A stretch of 64,000 bases of DNA from Polyangiaceae bacterium. GTDB taxonomy: Bacteria > Myxococcota_A > Polyangia > Polyangiales > Polyangiaceae. Position 1 is the first letter of the stretch. Each line of letters opens with the position of its first letter. The notes below the pieces were generated by a model that worked only from the letters and a program-made list of their open reading frames with translations, made no database searches and was not told where the DNA came from. Below are positions 30,110-39,006 of this stretch, piece after piece. The DNA lies in assembly GCA_015075635.1 (NCBI GenBank), contig JABTUA010000001.1, forward strand, positions 1,612,001 to 1,676,000. The letters run 5' to 3'. Position numbers and translations under genes: made by a program.

Positions 30110-30629
30110 AGTCCAGGCCGAGCGTGGTCTGCGTGTTGGGTGCGAGCCGACCGTCTTCGTCGAAGTCGTGGAGCACGTCCACGGACGCTGCGACGCTGAG
30201 CTCCTGCAACCCCCAGAGAACGAAGCGGTTGCCGAACCCGAAGCGCTCTTGGACCTCCCACATCGCGCCGACGTGGCGGTCCGTGGGCACGTAGCGGACG
30301 GAAGTGCGGGCGGCGTCGAGCGCGAGCGCCAGGTACGGGCCTGCCATGCCCGCGTAGCCCGACGCCCAGTCGCGACGCGTGAGCCAGAAGCGTCCCTCGC
30401 TGAGCACGGTGACGGTGTGGGAGCTGAAGTCTTCGCGCGCGGCGCGGCGCGCGCCGAGCCCGCCGGCGACGCTCCAGCGCTCGGCCAAGTAGCGCTCGTA
30501 CTGCACGCTGAGCCCGCTCGAAGCCAACGCGAAGGGTTTGTGGGAGATGGCGTTGCGCTTGCCCTGGGGCGCGGCGCCGGCTGCGCAGGGCAAGACGAGC
30601 ACCATCAGCGCCGCGAGCCAGCCTCTCAT
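30087..30629 (-). CDS. Secreted outer-membrane beta-barrel-like protein
   Basis: 180 residues. A cleavable signal peptide (LAALMVLVLPCAAGA) is followed by alternating hydrophobic/polar strands with aromatic girdles ([35 protein letters not shown]). A C-terminal aromatic (F) end fits an outer-membrane barrel. No family is recognised. The ATG overlaps the stop of the upstream alpha/beta hydrolase gene by 4 bp, so the two are co-transcribed. Confidence 0.65.
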   Translation of the reverse strand: MRGWLAALMVLVLPCAAGAAPQGKRNAISHKPFALASSGLSVQYERYLAERWSVAGGLGARRAAREDFSSHTVTVLSEGRFWLTRRDWASGYAGMAGPYLALALDAARTSVRYVPTDRHVGAMWEVQERFGFGNRFVLWGLQELSVAASVDVLHDFDEDGRLAPNTQTTLGLDFTVGWVF

Positions 30630-31489
30630 GGCTCACCGATGTGGCGTGCCAGAAAGTCGGCGATGACCAGCCAGGCCTCCGGCGTCTCGAGCAGCACGCC
30701 GAATTGCAGCTCGCCTGGATCGGCGCCGGGCTGAACCAGGTGGCCGCCACCCGCCAAGCGCAGCTCGTCCGCTTCCGTGCCCACGGCGCGCAGGGCGTCG
30801 CGCATCCAACGCGACTGCTCGGGCACGCCGATCCAGTCGCCGCCGCCGCTCACCAGCAAGAACGGTGGCTCCCCGGGGTCGATCTGCGCGATGGGCGAGG
30901 CCTGTTGGTACTTGTCGGGGAGCTCCTCGAGCGTCCCGCCCATGAAGTCCTGAACCCACTCGACATCGGCGCGCGCGCGCAGATCGTGGGCGCCCGCGCC
31001 GGGGATGACCGCGGCTGGGCGCTCCGGTGGTCCCCACTCGCAGTCGGGCTCGATGCTCGGCTCGTTCCAGGCCACGCCGAGCAACGAGGCGAGGTGACCG
31101 CCTGCCGAGTAGCCCACCACGGCGATGCGCTCCGGGTCGATGCCGTAGTCGCCGGCGTTCTTCTGGAGGAATGCCAGCGCACAGGCCGTGTCGCGCGGTC
31201 CGTTCGGGAACGCGCCCTCGGGCACCAGCCGGTAGTTGATGCTGGCCGCCACGTAGCCGGAGCGTGCGAAGCGGCGCGCGGCATTGGTGAAGTGGCGCTT
31301 GTCGCCGAAGCGCCAGGCCCCGCCGTGGATCAACATCACGGCGGGCTGAGCGCCCGATTCGTCCGGCAGGTACAGGTCCAGCTTCGTCGAGTCGCCGTAG
31401 CGGGGGTCGTAGGGGACGTCGTCGATCTCGGTGGGCGCCCGGCAACCCAGCGAAAGCAGGCAGACCAGAAGCAGGGCCCGGCGCCTCAT
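30626..31489 (-). CDS. Alpha/beta hydrolase lipoprotein (carboxylesterase type)
   Basis: 287 residues from the ATG at 31489, which gives MRRRALLLVCLLSLGC with a lipobox (Cys16); an ATG at 31510 is possible. The oxyanion motif HGGAW (55-59) and nucleophile elbow GYSAGG (Ser128) identify an HSL/carboxylesterase-like enzyme. GGGHLVQPG near the C-terminus supplies the likely catalytic His. It is probably an envelope-anchored esterase acting on small esters. Cotranscribed with the beta-barrel-like protein. Confidence 0.88.
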   Translation of the reverse strand: MRRRALLLVCLLSLGCRAPTEIDDVPYDPRYGDSTKLDLYLPDESGAQPAVMLIHGGAWRFGDKRHFTNAARRFARSGYVAASINYRLVPEGAFPNGPRDTACALAFLQKNAGDYGIDPERIAVVGYSAGGHLASLLGVAWNEPSIEPDCEWGPPERPAAVIPGAGAHDLRARADVEWVQDFMGGTLEELPDKYQQASPIAQIDPGEPPFLLVSGGGDWIGVPEQSRWMRDALRAVGTEADELRLAGGGHLVQPGADPGELQFGVLLETPEAWLVIADFLARHIGEP

Positions 31490-31548
31490 GCTCCCGAGCA
31501 TAACCCCCAAAGTTGCCTGGCTGGCCAGGGCCGGCCCATATTCCAGGC

Positions 31549-32091
31549 GTGAAGCCCGGGCTGATTCGCCTTCTTCCCTTTGCCCTCACCCTGGTCGCCT
31601 GCGGAGCGCGGGAGAGCGAGGCGGAGTATCCGCCGAGCGACGTGCTGGTCGAAGAGGCCGACGCCGAGGACGCCATGAACAGCGAGCCGGCGCGGCCGGC
31701 GCCGCCCGCGGGGTCGCTCTGGCGCGACGAGGTGCACGCCACCGTGGAGGCGGGCCTCGGGTGGTTCTTGCAGCGCGTGGAGGTCGAGCCGTCCCTGGAG
31801 GCTGGTCGCTTCCGAGGCTTCCGGGTCGTGCAGCTCAAGCCGCCGGACTTCTGGCAGGGTGTGGACCTGCGCCCGGGCGACGTCGTGCTCAGCGTGAACG
31901 GCATGCCCATCGAGCGCGAGACGCAAGCCTACGCGGCGTTCCAGTCGCTGAAGAACGCCAACGAGCTGCGCGTGCGCTACCTGCGCGCCGGGCGCGAGCG
32001 CGACCTCGTCTACCGCATCGTGGATCCGCCGCCGGAGCCCGAGGCGAAGGTCCGGGCGGACGACACCGTCGCCCGGAACGCCAAGCGCTGA
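31549..32091 (+). CDS. PDZ-domain lipoprotein
   Basis: 180 residues from the GTG at 31549, chosen because it yields a signal peptide with lipobox (LTLVAC). After an acidic linker, the second half is a PDZ domain resembling that of GspC/type II secretion proteins (FRVVQLKPPDFWQGVDLRPG; DVVLSVNGMPIE; LRVRYLRAGRERDLVYRI). No other secretion genes are nearby. It may dock a partner in the periplasm. Convergent with the Gly-rich lipoprotein, 1 bp apart. Confidence 0.78.
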   Translation: MKPGLIRLLPFALTLVACGARESEAEYPPSDVLVEEADAEDAMNSEPARPAPPAGSLWRDEVHATVEAGLGWFLQRVEVEPSLEAGRFRGFRVVQLKPPDFWQGVDLRPGDVVLSVNGMPIERETQAYAAFQSLKNANELRVRYLRAGRERDLVYRIVDPPPEPEAKVRADDTVARNAKR

Positions 32092-32092
32092 C

Positions 32093-32944
32093 TCACTTGT
32101 CGACGCAGCTGCCGGACTTGGTGCCCGAAGAGCCGGTGCACGAGGCACCGCTCGGTACGAGGCAGGCGATGGCCGGGCAGATCACGCCGACGTTGCAGCC
32201 CGAGGTCACCCAGGAGGTCTTGAGCTGTTGCAGCTTGGTGATCTCCGCCGTGTTGGCCGGGTTCGCATAGGTCGAGCAGGGGCAGGCGAGCTGATCGTCG
32301 ACCAGCACCGTGCACTGCAGCGTCGGAAGGAGCGTGCTGCACTCCTTCGCGGCGGCGAGCGTCGTCTTGTAGTCCGCTTCGAGGCCGCTGCACGAGCTGC
32401 CGCCCGTGCCCCCGGTGCCGCCCTTGCCGCCCACGCCGCCGAAGCCGCCGATGCCGATGCCGCCCGTACCTCCGGTGCCGCCCTTGCCTCCGGTGCCGGC
32501 GGTTCCGCCGGTTCCGCCGATGCCGATGCCTCCGGTGCCGCCGGTACCAGTTCCACCCGTGCCGCCGCTGCCGCCCGTGGCCGAGCCGCCGGCGCCACCG
32601 CTGCCGCCGGTTCCAGGGCTGCCGCCGGTCCCCGAGCCGCCGCCGGCACCCGCGCTGCCGCCGGTCCCCGCGCCGCCGCCGGCGCCCGCGCCGCCGCCGG
32701 CGCCGCGCGCGCCGCCGGCGCCCGCGCTGCCACCCGAGCTAGTGCCGCCGGAGCTGGTGCCGCCGGAGCTCGCGCCGCCGGAGCTCGCGCCGCCGGAGCT
32801 CGCGCCGCCGGAGCTCGCGCCGCCGGAGCTCGCGCCGCCCGTGCTCTTGCCGCCGCTGCCGTCCGAACCGCCGTCGTCGCCGCCGCACGCCGCCGGCAAC
32901 CCCACCAACACCAGCGCGCCCAGACCAAGCCAGATCTTCTTCAT
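32093..32944 (-). CDS. Gly-rich repeat lipoprotein
   Basis: 283 residues from the ATG at 32944. Signal peptide and lipobox (LPAAC), an Asp/Gly segment, then about 160 residues of Gly-rich repeats: GGASS units followed by GGxGG and GIGGTGG runs. A small Cys-containing C-terminal domain follows (CSGLEADYKTTLAAAKEC; CTVLVDDQLACPC; CTGSSGTKSGSC). The linker probably extends the domain from the membrane. Such proteins are abundant in Polyangia; function unknown. Confidence 0.8.
   Translation of the reverse strand: MKKIWLGLGALVLVGLPAACGGDDGGSDGSGGKSTGGASSGGASSGGASSGGASSGGASSGGTSSGGTSSGGSAGAGGARGAGGGAGAGGGAGTGGSAGAGGGSGTGGSPGTGGSGGAGGSATGGSGGTGGTGTGGTGGIGIGGTGGTAGTGGKGGTGGTGGIGIGGFGGVGGKGGTGGTGGSSCSGLEADYKTTLAAAKECSTLLPTLQCTVLVDDQLACPCSTYANPANTAEITKLQQLKTSWVTSGCNVGVICPAIACLVPSGASCTGSSGTKSGSCVDK
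32736..32840 (-). repeat. 15-bp tandem repeat coding GGASS units
   Basis: Seven 15-bp units, of which about five (32766-32840) are identical or nearly so at the DNA level, within the Gly-rich lipoprotein gene. The repeat is in phase with codons, so copy changes would lengthen or shorten the linker without frameshift. Confidence 0.85.
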
Positions 32945-32985
32945 GTCGTCACCCGATCCCACGAGTGAGGATAGCCGAGCGTCAC

Positions 32986-34113
32986 TCAGGACGACAGCTG
33001 GAACTTGGCGACCGCGTCCATGAGCGCGCTGAAGCGCTGGCGATTGAAGTGGGCGCCGCTGGTCATCCAGTCCACGTGGCGCCGCTCTTTCTCGTCATCG
33101 TGAAAATGTCCGAGCACATCCAAATGATCGCCTTCGCCACACCACACGAGATCGCCCCACAGCTGGCTCAGGGTCGGCACGATGCCGTCGCTGCTCTTGT
33201 CCGTGACCTCCTCGCGGATCCCGACCTTCAGCAGCACCTGCTGCTCGGGCGTCGGGTTGGCGTAGGGGTACATCTTGTGACGTTGGCTGGTGAACTGGTA
33301 GAGCGTCGAGTACATCGCCGCGGTGAGCGCCGCGTAGGGTGAGCGCACCTTTTTGGCGAAGCGGATGGCCTGCGGTGCCGGCGCTGCGGTGACCACCGAG
33401 CCGTAGCGGATGTTCGGGTTGTCCTCGGCGGTAGCGTTGAACAGGTCCATGGCCTCGGGCATGATCTGCACGACGCCGCCCTGATCGCTGCGGATCTTCT
33501 CCAGGAAGCCCGAGATCTCGCTGCGCCCGCCTTTGTCGACGAAGCGCAGGATCAAGTCCGTGGCTCCGCTGATCAGGCGCACGTCGCCGCCGAAGAGCTG
33601 CTCCACGCTGCCGAGCGCCGCCAGCAGCTTGGAGAAGACTGCCAGCGAAGGCTCACCCACCGACAGCGACACCACGGTGAGCAACGACAGCGCGTACAGG
33701 ACGCGCGTGCCGGACACCGTGGCGAAGTAGCTCGCGAGCGGCGTGCCGTAGTGCGGCGTGTTGAGCGATATCGCGCTCACCACCCGCGGGCGCCAGCGCA
33801 GCCGCTCCGCGTCGCTCTGCAGATCCGTGGTGGGAGAGAGCACCAGGCGCACGTCGAGCCCTCCGGTGGAGTGCCCCACCAGATGGATCGGACCTTCGCC
33901 GCTGGCGCTTGCCCGGACGGCCTTGGCGAGCATGCGCGCGCGGTGCCGGAGCGACGACGTGGGCGGCGTTGGGACGACTTCTGCCACGAGCTCCACCCCG
34001 GCGTCGGCGAAGCGCTGCTCGAGCGCGACCCGCACGTGGTGGAAGTAGTCGTAGCCGGCCAGGCTGCCGAAGCCGAACATGCCGGGCACGAAGTAGACGC
34101 GGTGGGTCTTCAT
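32986..34113 (-). CDS. Lipase-like alpha/beta hydrolase
   Basis: 375 residues, no signal peptide. It starts directly with a strand and oxyanion region (VYFVPGMFGFGSLAGYDYF), followed by the lipase nucleophile elbow GHSTGG (Ser82) and SLNTPHYGTPLA, typical of lipase/PGAP1-like enzymes. SSDGIVPTLSQLWGD and HLDVLGHFHD supply the likely Asp and His. The ATG overlaps the kinase gene's stop by 4 bp. Substrate unknown; a lipid or acyl ester is likely. Confidence 0.85.
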   Translation of the reverse strand: MKTHRVYFVPGMFGFGSLAGYDYFHHVRVALEQRFADAGVELVAEVVPTPPTSSLRHRARMLAKAVRASASGEGPIHLVGHSTGGLDVRLVLSPTTDLQSDAERLRWRPRVVSAISLNTPHYGTPLASYFATVSGTRVLYALSLLTVVSLSVGEPSLAVFSKLLAALGSVEQLFGGDVRLISGATDLILRFVDKGGRSEISGFLEKIRSDQGGVVQIMPEAMDLFNATAEDNPNIRYGSVVTAAPAPQAIRFAKKVRSPYAALTAAMYSTLYQFTSQRHKMYPYANPTPEQQVLLKVGIREEVTDKSSDGIVPTLSQLWGDLVWCGEGDHLDVLGHFHDDEKERRHVDWMTSGAHFNRQRFSALMDAVAKFQLSS

Positions 34114-36038
34114 CCCGCGGGGAGAGTACTCCGGGCGAGCGCATCGAGCGCCTCGAAATCCGCCTCCGCGCTGCCGTGGGCCGGGGACAGCGGGAACCCG
34201 AGGAGCGTCTCGCCACCCCGGCGAATCACATGGGAGGAGTCCACGGCGCCATGAGCGGAGCCCGCTCGGTGCAGCGCCGCGAGCGCGTCGCCGAGCTCGC
34301 GGCGCTCCTGCGGGTCGAGCAGGGTAACGCGCTCCCCGCTCACGACCTCCACCCAGACGGCGCTCTTATCCGGCTGCACGCAGAGGACGCTGGCGAGCGC
34401 TCGGTGGTCGGCGCGCGCGAAGGCGCGGGCGCGCTCTGCGGCGGCGCTCGCCAGCTGGAGCACGTAGACGTCGCGCTCGAGCCAGCTGTCGCGGTAACGC
34501 ACGCCGTCGATCAGGGTGAGCCTGCCGCGGGCGCTCGCGGCGGGGTGCGACACCGGCGCGACGCTCGCGGGCCGGCGCGGCGGCTTGGTCCGCGGCCAGC
34601 TCGACGCGGCGAGCAGGTCGCGCGCCTCGAGCGCGCTCTCGGGTCGCGCGGGCTCGGGGCCGATCAGGCGCCGCACCAAGTCCCGCTGAGCGTCGCCGAG
34701 CTCGTCCGAGAGGAAGTCGCGGTCTTCTGCCGGCGGGGCGTCGGTCAGCGCGTGCCAGAGCAGCGCCCCCACGCCGTAGACGTCGCTTCGGGCATTGGCC
34801 GGCGCGCCCGCGCGCTGCTCCGGCGCCATGTAGGCCAGCGTGCCGATCACGCCGCTGGTGACCGTGGCGGCGGCGTCGGCGACGTGGGCCGTGCCGAAGT
34901 CCGCGAGGTACGCGGCGCCGGCGGCGTCGAACAGCACGTTGGCCGGTTTGATGTCGCGGTGCAGGATGCCACGGCGGTGGGCCTCCGAGAGCGCGCCGAG
35001 CACGGCGACGGCGATCTCGACGGCGCGCGCCGGCGAGATCGTGTCCTGCTCGAGCAGATCCGCGAGGGAGCCGCCGGCCATCCACTCCAGCACCACCGCC
35101 GGGCCCTCGGGGACGTAGCCGCGGAGCGGTACGATGGCGGGGTGGCGCAGCTTGCCGAGCGCGACGGCCTCGCGCTCGAAGCGCACCAACGCGTCGCGAC
35201 CCGCGTCGCGCAGGGACGCGGCGGAGAAGAGCTTGACGGCCACCTCGCCGCCGGCGACCAGATCCAGAGCCCGCAGTACTCGCGCGGTCGGAGTGCGGGC
35301 GACGTCCGCGACCACGCGGTAGCGCCCGAACAGCACCGACTCACCGGGCTCGGTGGCGGGCGAGCTCTGGGCCCGTGCCTGCGCCTGCGCGCCGAGCGCT
35401 CCAAGCTCGGGTCCGAGCTCGGCGACTGCGTCGGTGAGGCCCAACGCGGAGAGCGCGCGAGAGAGCAGCGGCAGCGCTCGTGCGCGCTCCGGCGCGCTCT
35501 TCGGGATCCTCTGGAGCACACGCACCGCGGCGTCGTGTCGCGCGTGCTCCAGGTAGAGCTCCCCGAGCATCAAGTGCGCTTCGAACCCCGCCGTCTCGTC
35601 CTCAGCCGCCTGCTCCAGGCAGCGCGCCGCCCGGCGCGGGTCGGAGGCCGCGCGGTGCGAGCGCGCCGCGTCGAGCCAGGCCCCGACGCGCTCGAAGGCG
35701 CCGGCCGCGGCGCCCGGGTCGCCGAGCGCGAGCCAGAGCCGCGCCGCGCTGGCGAAGCGCCCTTGGTCGGACAGCTGCGCGGCGAGCAAGGCCGCCTCGT
35801 GTGGGGTCTTCGCGAGCTCGCTGCTGGCTCGGGCTTCGAGCTCGGGGGACGCCGCCCGGACGGCGAGCGTCATCGCTCGGCGGGCGTCGCCCGCGGCGAG
35901 GGCAGCGAGCGCCGCGCGATCGTAGCGGCAGGCCCGCTCCCAGAGCCGCGCCGCCTCGGCGTGCGCGGCGCTCGACTCCGCCAGCTCAGCCGCCTCTTCC
36001 AGCCGGTCGCTCCGTTCGAGCTCGGCGACGGTCTTCAT
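34110..36038 (-). CDS. Ser/Thr protein kinase with helical N-terminus and degenerate second kinase-like region
   Basis: 642 residues from the ATG at 36038. Residues 1-230 are Ala/Leu/Arg-rich helical repeats resembling TPRs. The Hanks-type kinase domain (about 238-490) keeps VAVK (Lys269), HRDIKPAN (360-367), DFG (380-382) and APE (405-407), but its Gly-rich loop is replaced by VARTPTARV. The C-terminal ~130 residues include LHRAGSAHGAVDSSHVI (His596 region), which looks like a catalytic loop stripped of its Asp and Lys, i.e. a pseudokinase remnant. No transmembrane segment. Central gene of an operon with the M15-like peptidase and lipase, overlapping each by 4 bp. Confidence 0.88.
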   Translation of the reverse strand: MKTVAELERSDRLEEAAELAESSAAHAEAARLWERACRYDRAALAALAAGDARRAMTLAVRAASPELEARASSELAKTPHEAALLAAQLSDQGRFASAARLWLALGDPGAAAGAFERVGAWLDAARSHRAASDPRRAARCLEQAAEDETAGFEAHLMLGELYLEHARHDAAVRVLQRIPKSAPERARALPLLSRALSALGLTDAVAELGPELGALGAQAQARAQSSPATEPGESVLFGRYRVVADVARTPTARVLRALDLVAGGEVAVKLFSAASLRDAGRDALVRFEREAVALGKLRHPAIVPLRGYVPEGPAVVLEWMAGGSLADLLEQDTISPARAVEIAVAVLGALSEAHRRGILHRDIKPANVLFDAAGAAYLADFGTAHVADAAATVTSGVIGTLAYMAPEQRAGAPANARSDVYGVGALLWHALTDAPPAEDRDFLSDELGDAQRDLVRRLIGPEPARPESALEARDLLAASSWPRTKPPRRPASVAPVSHPAASARGRLTLIDGVRYRDSWLERDVYVLQLASAAAERARAFARADHRALASVLCVQPDKSAVWVEVVSGERVTLLDPQERRELGDALAALHRAGSAHGAVDSSHVIRRGGETLLGFPLSPAHGSAEADFEALDALARSTLPAG

Positions 36039-36730
36039 CGAACGCCGGGTCGTGGGCTCTTCCGCGCGACCTTCTTCGCGGGCTTCTTCTGCTTGACGGG
36101 GCGGCTGCGCTCTCCCGGGCCGCTCGAGTCTACCCAGTAGTGGGGGCTCTCGCGCACGTCCACGTGCACGAAGCCGCTCCTCGGATAGAGCCCGACGCCC
36201 GTGTTGCCGAGCGAGCGCGCGTAGGCCGCCAGCTTCGCGTCGTCCACGCCGGGGAGCACGATGTCGGCGGCGCGCCCGCGCGCGTGCTGCGAAGCGCCGC
36301 CGGCGCGATACGCGCTGACCACCCGCACGCAAGGTGCGTCGAAGTGCCGTTGCAGCCGGTAGAGCAGATCGAGCAGCTCGGCATCGGCGGCGCGGTCGCC
36401 GCCGCGGTGTGTGTCCCGGAGCACGCTCGTCGCGCGCGCGCGCTCCGCTTCGCTGAACCCGCCGCCGTCGCCCAGTGCCTCGAGCTCGACTCGCTCCTTG
36501 GTGTTGATGTTCTCCAGCACGAGCTTCGGGCGCCCCTGCGCGTCCAGCGGAGCGCGCGCGGCGTCGTCCTTCGCGTGCCAGCGGAGCACGTGGGCGCGGT
36601 AGGCCGCGCCGGTGGCGCGTCGCGCGGTCGGGCGAGCCTTGGGCTTGGCCTCGGCCTCGACGGCGAAGGCGACGAGGCTCGCGCACAGCGCGAGCAGGAT
36701 CGACGAGCGCGCTGCCGGGCCGATCCGCAT
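36035..36730 (-). CDS. DUF882/M15-type peptidoglycan peptidase
   Basis: 231 residues. Signal peptide (LLALCASLVAFAVEAEA), then a YcbK/DUF882 domain: RVVSAYRAGG, SQHARGRAADIVLPG (zinc ligands His and Asp) and SGFVHVDVRESPHYW (zinc His). The C-terminus is Lys/Arg/Pro-rich. Members are periplasmic zinc metallopeptidases of the M15 group acting on the cell wall. The stop overlaps the kinase start, suggesting that wall remodelling and signalling are co-expressed. Confidence 0.87.
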   Translation of the reverse strand: MRIGPAARSSILLALCASLVAFAVEAEAKPKARPTARRATGAAYRAHVLRWHAKDDAARAPLDAQGRPKLVLENINTKERVELEALGDGGGFSEAERARATSVLRDTHRGGDRAADAELLDLLYRLQRHFDAPCVRVVSAYRAGGASQHARGRAADIVLPGVDDAKLAAYARSLGNTGVGLYPRSGFVHVDVRESPHYWVDSSGPGERSRPVKQKKPAKKVARKSPRPGVR

Positions 36731-36739
36731 GGGGCGGGC

Positions 36740-37615
36740 TCAGGGCTTGAAGGTCACGCTGGCGCCGAGCTCGAACTGGAACCAGAGCTCGCCGAAATCG
36801 ACGCCAGGGGCGCGGAAGCTGGCGGTCCGGATGCGCGAGAGCGAGAAGCGGCCGGCGCCCGAGTGGACGAGCTTGCCCGCCGGAATGGTGCCGGTGCCCA
36901 TGTCGTCGCGGAAGGCGCAGGCGACGACGCCGTCCTGGGTGGCGAGCTCGGCGACCACGATGTCGCCGCTCGCGCCCACGCCCCAGGTCACGTCGATGGG
37001 CGCACCGGTCCCGAGCTCCTTGACCTCGGCGAGGGCGACGCCGCCGACCGCCACGCTGTCGAGCTCGACCGGAGCCTCACGGGTGATGTTGAGGGCGGGC
37101 ATGGAAGGACCGCCGACCGTGCGGACGGAGTACGAGCTCGCGGCAGGGAAGGCGGAGGCCGAGCGATCTCGCGAGGCGTAGAGCACGCCGGCGATCTGCT
37201 CGGTGACGGTGGGGAAAGCGTGAGGGGCCAGGGTCGTCTCGCTGCCGGGTGCGCCGACCCACACGTCGCCGGCCTCGAGCAGCTCGACGCGACCGACGCC
37301 CGAGAGCGGCGGCGCCGCGTCGGGGCCGAGGCTCTTCTCTCGGCACTGTCCGAGCGCCGGCATCGCGGCGCGCAGCCCGAGCAGCTCGTACAGCGGTCGC
37401 GAATCGACGTCCGCCGGCACGCGCACGAAGCCGGCGAGCACGTCGGCCCGCGCCGCGCTGCCGTCGGCGGCGACGGAGCGCTGCACGGTGACGAGCGCGT
37501 GGGCGCTCGAGGCGGTATCCGCGTCCGTGCTGTAGCTCTCGAGCTCGGCGGAACAACCCAGCGAGAGCGCGCCCAACAGCGCGAATACACTTGACCGACC
37601 GGCGACCGGGTTCAC
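36740..37615 (-). CDS. Lipoprotein of unknown function
   Basis: 291 residues from the GTG at 37615, which is the only start giving a signal peptide with lipobox (GALSLGC). The mature part is beta-rich with regular strands (VLAGFVRVPADVDSR; SYSVRTVGG; VDFGELWFQFELGASVTF). No family is recognised. The start of the DUF882 gene lies 9 bp downstream, so the gene may head that operon. Confidence 0.65.
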   Translation of the reverse strand: MNPVAGRSSVFALLGALSLGCSAELESYSTDADTASSAHALVTVQRSVAADGSAARADVLAGFVRVPADVDSRPLYELLGLRAAMPALGQCREKSLGPDAAPPLSGVGRVELLEAGDVWVGAPGSETTLAPHAFPTVTEQIAGVLYASRDRSASAFPAASSYSVRTVGGPSMPALNITREAPVELDSVAVGGVALAEVKELGTGAPIDVTWGVGASGDIVVAELATQDGVVACAFRDDMGTGTIPAGKLVHSGAGRFSLSRIRTASFRAPGVDFGELWFQFELGASVTFKP

Positions 37616-37695
37616 GCTCGCTATCCTAGGCCCTGGGCCGGGGCCGGGCAACGGCCCCCGGAGCAAATGGGCGATATGTCGGAGATTTCCCCGGT

Positions 37696-38568
37696 TCACT
37701 TCCATAGGTTCAAGATCACCGCCGCCCCGGGGGCGAGCGTCACTCCGTCCAGCTTGGCGCTGTGGCGGGCGCGTCCGCCCGTCGCGCCGGTGAGCTGAAT
37801 CGAGCCGTTGCCGGACTGGTAGCCGGCGTCGAGCTCGACGGCGACGGTGACCGGGTGGATGGAGACACCGAAGCCGAGCACGCCGAGCGCGAACCAGCGC
37901 TCGGCCTCGAACGGCGCCTCGTCCGCCTGCGTCGGATCGGTGTCGATGCGGATCACCGCGGTGCCGCGCAGCCGCTCGTAGCCGCCCCGTCCGCCCACCC
38001 AAACCTGGAACAAACTGGCGGTGCTGCGCCAGCCGACCAGGAGCGGAACGTCGAAGCCGAAGCCGGAGACGCCGCCGACGTCGAGACCGGGGACTTGCTC
38101 GTCGCTGCCGCCTCGGGCCTCGGTCGGAGGATCGCTGCCGGGCCGCGCCAGGACGCCGCTCGCGCCCAGGCCCGCGCTCGCGGCGAGGCTGTCGTTTGCG
38201 AGAGCGTAGCGTCCGTCGATGCGCACCGCGCGCCCGCTGTAGGTCATGCCCGCCTCCGCCGAGTAGCCGAGGCCTGCGCGCGCTCCCACCCACGGCGCGA
38301 GCCCGGGTGCGAGCAGGCTGTGCGCCAGCGCCCCGCCCACGTACCGGTCCCGCTCCGCGTCGGAGTCCACGGCGCCGTCGCTCATCGCGGCCCGCGCGTC
38401 GGCGATGCGCGAGTCCGCGTCGCCGGTCACGAACTGGGAGCTCACGCCCGCTCCCATCGCCACGTGCTCCTCGGGCAGCGGGTGCGCGGGGTGGAGCAGC
38501 GGCGCGCCGCCGCCGCATCCGGCGCCAAAGAGCGCGCTCATCACCACGGTCAGCCGCCTCATCCTCAT
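37696..38568 (-). CDS. Outer-membrane beta-barrel-like lipoprotein
   Basis: 290 residues from the ATG at 38568 (a second ATG at 38562 is equally possible). The signal peptide has a lipobox-like FGAGC. The rest shows amphipathic strands ending in VILNLWK and motifs typical of barrels (VGARAGLGYSAEAGMTYSGRAVRIDGRYAL). It follows the ferredoxin gene by a single base, so they are co-transcribed. Function unknown. Confidence 0.65.
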   Translation of the reverse strand: MRMRRLTVVMSALFGAGCGGGAPLLHPAHPLPEEHVAMGAGVSSQFVTGDADSRIADARAAMSDGAVDSDAERDRYVGGALAHSLLAPGLAPWVGARAGLGYSAEAGMTYSGRAVRIDGRYALANDSLAASAGLGASGVLARPGSDPPTEARGGSDEQVPGLDVGGVSGFGFDVPLLVGWRSTASLFQVWVGGRGGYERLRGTAVIRIDTDPTQADEAPFEAERWFALGVLGFGVSIHPVTVAVELDAGYQSGNGSIQLTGATGGRARHSAKLDGVTLAPGAAVILNLWK

Positions 38569-38569
38569 C

Positions 38570-38875
38570 TCACTTTCGGAAGCGCGACGGCACCTCGCCG
38601 CGCTGGGCGCGAGCTTGGAGATCCGGGTCGTTCGGGTGCAGGCGGAGCGCACGCTCGAGCAGCACCGGCTCGGTCTCCACCCGGAGCGGATCCGGCAGGC
38701 AACACTTCACCGGGCAAACCGCCTGACAGGCCTCGTGGTCGAAGTAGCCGACGCACTCGGTGCAGCGCTCCGGGTCGATCTCGTAGATCTCGTCGCCCTG
38801 GCTGATGGCGTCGTTCGGGCAGTCGGGCTCGCACGCGCCGCAGTTGATGCAGTCGATCGTGATGTGTGTGGCCAT
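38570..38875 (-). CDS. yfhL: YfhL-type 2[4Fe-4S] ferredoxin
   Basis: 101 residues from the ATG at 38875, which aligns with the E. coli YfhL start (MALLITKKCINC). Cys at 9, 12, 15 and 19 and at 38, 41, 50 and 54 form two cluster-binding sets. The spacing CTECVGYFDHEAC is the long-insert form characteristic of Alvin/YfhL-type ferredoxins, which have low and split redox potentials. The C-terminal tail is extended by about 20 residues. The electron partner is unknown. Confidence 0.92.
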   Translation of the reverse strand: MATHITIDCINCGACEPDCPNDAISQGDEIYEIDPERCTECVGYFDHEACQAVCPVKCCLPDPLRVETEPVLLERALRLHPNDPDLQARAQRGEVPSRFRK

Positions 38876-39006
38876 GCCGCGGGCGCGCCCATGCTGCTCA
38901 TAGAGCGCTTTTCCGCCCGATGGAACCCGAGGTGCCGCGGGGCCCGGGGGCAAACGGCGTTTCGTCGTGACTTTTCCGGTGAGGTCGCTAGAGTCCGCCC
39001 GCTCAG

